From CBDUQI01 sp965369325 (GTDB taxonomy: Bacteria > Pseudomonadota > Gammaproteobacteria > Steroidobacterales > JBCBZW01), in assembly GCA_965369325.1 (NCBI GenBank), contig CBDUQI010000238.1, forward strand, positions 1 to 8,478: a stretch of 8,478 bases of DNA, read 5' to 3'. The notes beneath the pieces are model-generated. The model saw only the letters and a program-made list of their open reading frames with translations. It did not search any database and was not told the DNA's origin. Below, in pieces: positions 7,346 through 8,478 of the stretch; positions within the stretch are counted from its first letter, which is position 1, and each line of letters starts with the position of its first letter. The position numbers were made by a program, and so were the translations under genes.

Positions 7346-7375
7346 TTGACATGGTGTCAATTGACACAGTGTCAA
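7346..7375. promoter_or_regulatory. Twin palindromic operators for the TetR-family repressor
   Basis: Two 15-bp inverted repeats abut without a gap. TTGACATGGTGTCAA (7346-7360) is palindromic except at one inner pair; TTGACACAGTGTCAA (7361-7375) is perfect around a central A. They differ from each other at two central positions only. They lie between the divergent oxidoreductase and tetR starts, where an autoregulating TetR repressor usually binds. Each half-site TTGACA also matches the sigma-70 -35 consensus on both strands, so bound repressor could block both promoters; no good -10 was found at the right spacing. An extra TTGAC half-site sits at 7341-7345. Confidence 0.8.
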
Positions 7376-7396
7376 CCTTAAGGCAAACTTTACAGT

Positions 7397-7984
7397 ATGT
7401 CAAGCGAGGTCATCGAAACACGTACACGGATTCTTATGGCCACCGTTCGTATGCTCGAGCAGCACGGTGGCCGAGGCGTGCGGATGGGGGACATCGCCAA
7501 GGCGTCCGGCATCTCCCGCCAAGCGGTTTACCTGCATTTCGGGTCCCGCGCGGAGCTTTTGGACGCGACCACCAAGTACCGCGACGAGGTTCTGGACCTG
7601 GATCACCGGCTCGCCCCATCGCGCGCCGCAGCATCCGGCGTTGAGCGCCTGGCGTTGTTTATTGAGTTCTGGGGTAACTACATCCCGGAAATCTACGGCG
7701 TCGCGAAAGCACTTCTGCTGGCGCAGGACACCGACGAGGCCGCCGCCGCAGCGTGGAAAGACCGGATGTCAGCGATGCGTGAGGGATGTCGTGCCGCGGT
7801 TGACGCGCTGCATGCCGATGGCGATCTCGCCGCCGAATGGACACAAGCCAGCGCGACGGACATGCTGTGGACGGTGCTGTCGGTTGAGAATTGGGAGCAC
7901 CTGAGGAGGGATTGCGGCTGGTCCAATCAACAATACGTTGATCGGATCAAACGGCTGGCGCAAAGAACTTTGTTAGACGGCTAA
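7397..7984 (+). CDS. TetR/AcrR-family transcriptional repressor
   Basis: The product is 195 residues, normal for the family. The N-terminal DNA-binding domain spans about 8-57: helix 1 TRTRILMATVRMLEQHG, then the helix-turn-helix GDIAKASGISRQAVYLHFGS (31-50) with the family's conserved Y-x-H-F. The remaining 140 residues form a variable helical ligand-binding and dimerisation domain, rich in Trp and Ala, whose inducer cannot be predicted. An in-frame stop at 7379-7381 leaves ATG 7397 as the only sensible start; AAGG is 13 bases upstream, so the ribosome site is weak. The gene is divergent from the NmrA-like gene across twin palindromes, which it probably binds to control itself and that gene. 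The GFA gene starts 27 bases downstream, so the two are likely one transcript. Confidence 0.92.
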   Translation: MSSEVIETRTRILMATVRMLEQHGGRGVRMGDIAKASGISRQAVYLHFGSRAELLDATTKYRDEVLDLDHRLAPSRAAASGVERLALFIEFWGNYIPEIYGVAKALLLAQDTDEAAAAAWKDRMSAMREGCRAAVDALHADGDLAAEWTQASATDMLWTVLSVENWEHLRRDCGWSNQQYVDRIKRLAQRTLLDG

Positions 7985-7998
7985 ACGTCGTCTGAGAC

Positions 7999-8004
7999 AG
8001 GAGG
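7999..8004 (+). promoter_or_regulatory. Ribosome binding site deciding the TTG start of the GFA gene
   Basis: A full AGGAGG lies seven bases before TTG 8012. No ATG or GTG is available near the beginning of the frame before the first zinc-ligand cysteine, so the strong site supports TTG initiation. Confidence 0.75.
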
Positions 8005-8011
8005 GTTTGGC

Positions 8012-8476
8012 TTGACGAGAAAATTACCTGAAACAGATACTCATCCGCCCGCTGCGGTCTCGGGGCGATGCTACTGCGGCGCGATCTGTATTCATGCAAC
8101 GCAACCACCTCAAACCATCGCCTACTGCCATTGCGCCGATTGCCGGCGAGTCACCGGCGCGCCGGTGGCAGCATTCGCAGCCTTTGACGAGGCAGCGGTG
8201 AGATTTTCACCTAACCACGGGCGCAGCGTTTCTCCCAATCCGGGCGTCACACGTACCTTTTGCCCGGCCTGCGGGTCTACGCTCGCCGGGCGCTACGACT
8301 ATCTGCCGGGAACCGTGTACATCGGCGTGGGCGTTCTCGATCAGGTCAACGATCTTGCACCGAGGCTTCATGCACATGATGCCGAGCGCGTAACGTGGTT
8401 GCATATCGACGATGATCTAAAGCGGTTTGAAGCATCCGCCCGGTCGCAACTGAACGATTCGAAAACTCGCCGCTGA
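8012..8476 (+). CDS. GFA family (Mss4-like) zinc-binding protein
   Basis: The product is 154 residues with the GFA/DUF636 layout: C20-x-C22 (GRCYCGAI), C39-x-C41-x2-C44 (CHCADCRRVTGA) and C84-x2-C87 (CPACGS). These cysteines are the expected ligands for two zinc sites. The RxxTGAP segment and the C-terminal P-R-LH-H---R--WL--DD region are also typical. The family is named after glutathione-dependent formaldehyde-activating enzyme, but most members are uncharacterised and that activity has been disputed, so a thiol-adduct or aldehyde-related role is only suggestive. The start is TTG 8012, supported by AGGAGG at 7999-8004. It follows tetR by 27 bases and is probably co-transcribed and autoregulated through the operators upstream of tetR. 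The stop codon ends two bases before the window edge, so downstream genes are unseen. Confidence 0.92.
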   Translation: MTRKLPETDTHPPAAVSGRCYCGAICIHATQPPQTIAYCHCADCRRVTGAPVAAFAAFDEAAVRFSPNHGRSVSPNPGVTRTFCPACGSTLAGRYDYLPGTVYIGVGVLDQVNDLAPRLHAHDAERVTWLHIDDDLKRFEASARSQLNDSKTRR

Positions 8477-8478
8477 AT

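Noticed and set aside
7322..7375. Extension of the NmrA-like gene to ATG 7375
   Set aside because: It would put the palindromic operators inside the coding region, and it lacks the strong AGGAG that precedes ATG 7321.

Overview
The window looks like a piece of chromosome from a Gram-negative Pseudomonadota, most likely a gammaproteobacterium. This rests on a moderately GC-rich sequence with C/G-ending codons, dense gene packing, and a helicase that reads like Escherichia coli DbpA along its whole length, including the C-terminal 23S rRNA hairpin-binding domain. There are no tRNA or rRNA genes, no CRISPR array, no insertion sequence and no transposase. No gap between genes exceeds about 115 bases.

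Layout. A very long rightward gene (114-4874; start possibly 183) encodes an uncharacterised modular protein of 1586 residues. It is followed, end to end, by leftward dbpA (6369-4984). Next is a leftward NmrA-like NAD(P)-binding oxidoreductase gene (7321-6464). It is divergent from a rightward pair: a TetR-family repressor gene (7397-7984) and, 27 bases on, a GFA/Mss4-like zinc protein gene (8012-8476, TTG start).

How the genes work together. The nmrA-like/tetR/gfa set looks like a small self-contained regulon. The gap between the oxidoreductase and the repressor holds two abutting 15-bp palindromes (7346-7360 and 7361-7375), which are the obvious operators for the repressor and probably control both directions. 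An inducible response to a reactive or electrophilic small molecule is a plausible but unproven role. dbpA is a housekeeping ribosome-assembly helicase with no evident link to its neighbours.

The most unusual item is the large protein. It has a tandem helix-hairpin-helix-like repeat at the N-terminus. A long helical region follows, interrupted by a Gly/Ser/Ala-rich hydrophobic stretch, then a beta-rich middle with a conserved-looking motif (LPTAGVFGEAILGLSN ... NWQDSPIP). After that come an Ala-rich helical region, a Pro/Thr linker and a separate hydrophobic C-terminal domain. It has only two cysteines and no signal peptide. I cannot assign it a function from sequence alone.
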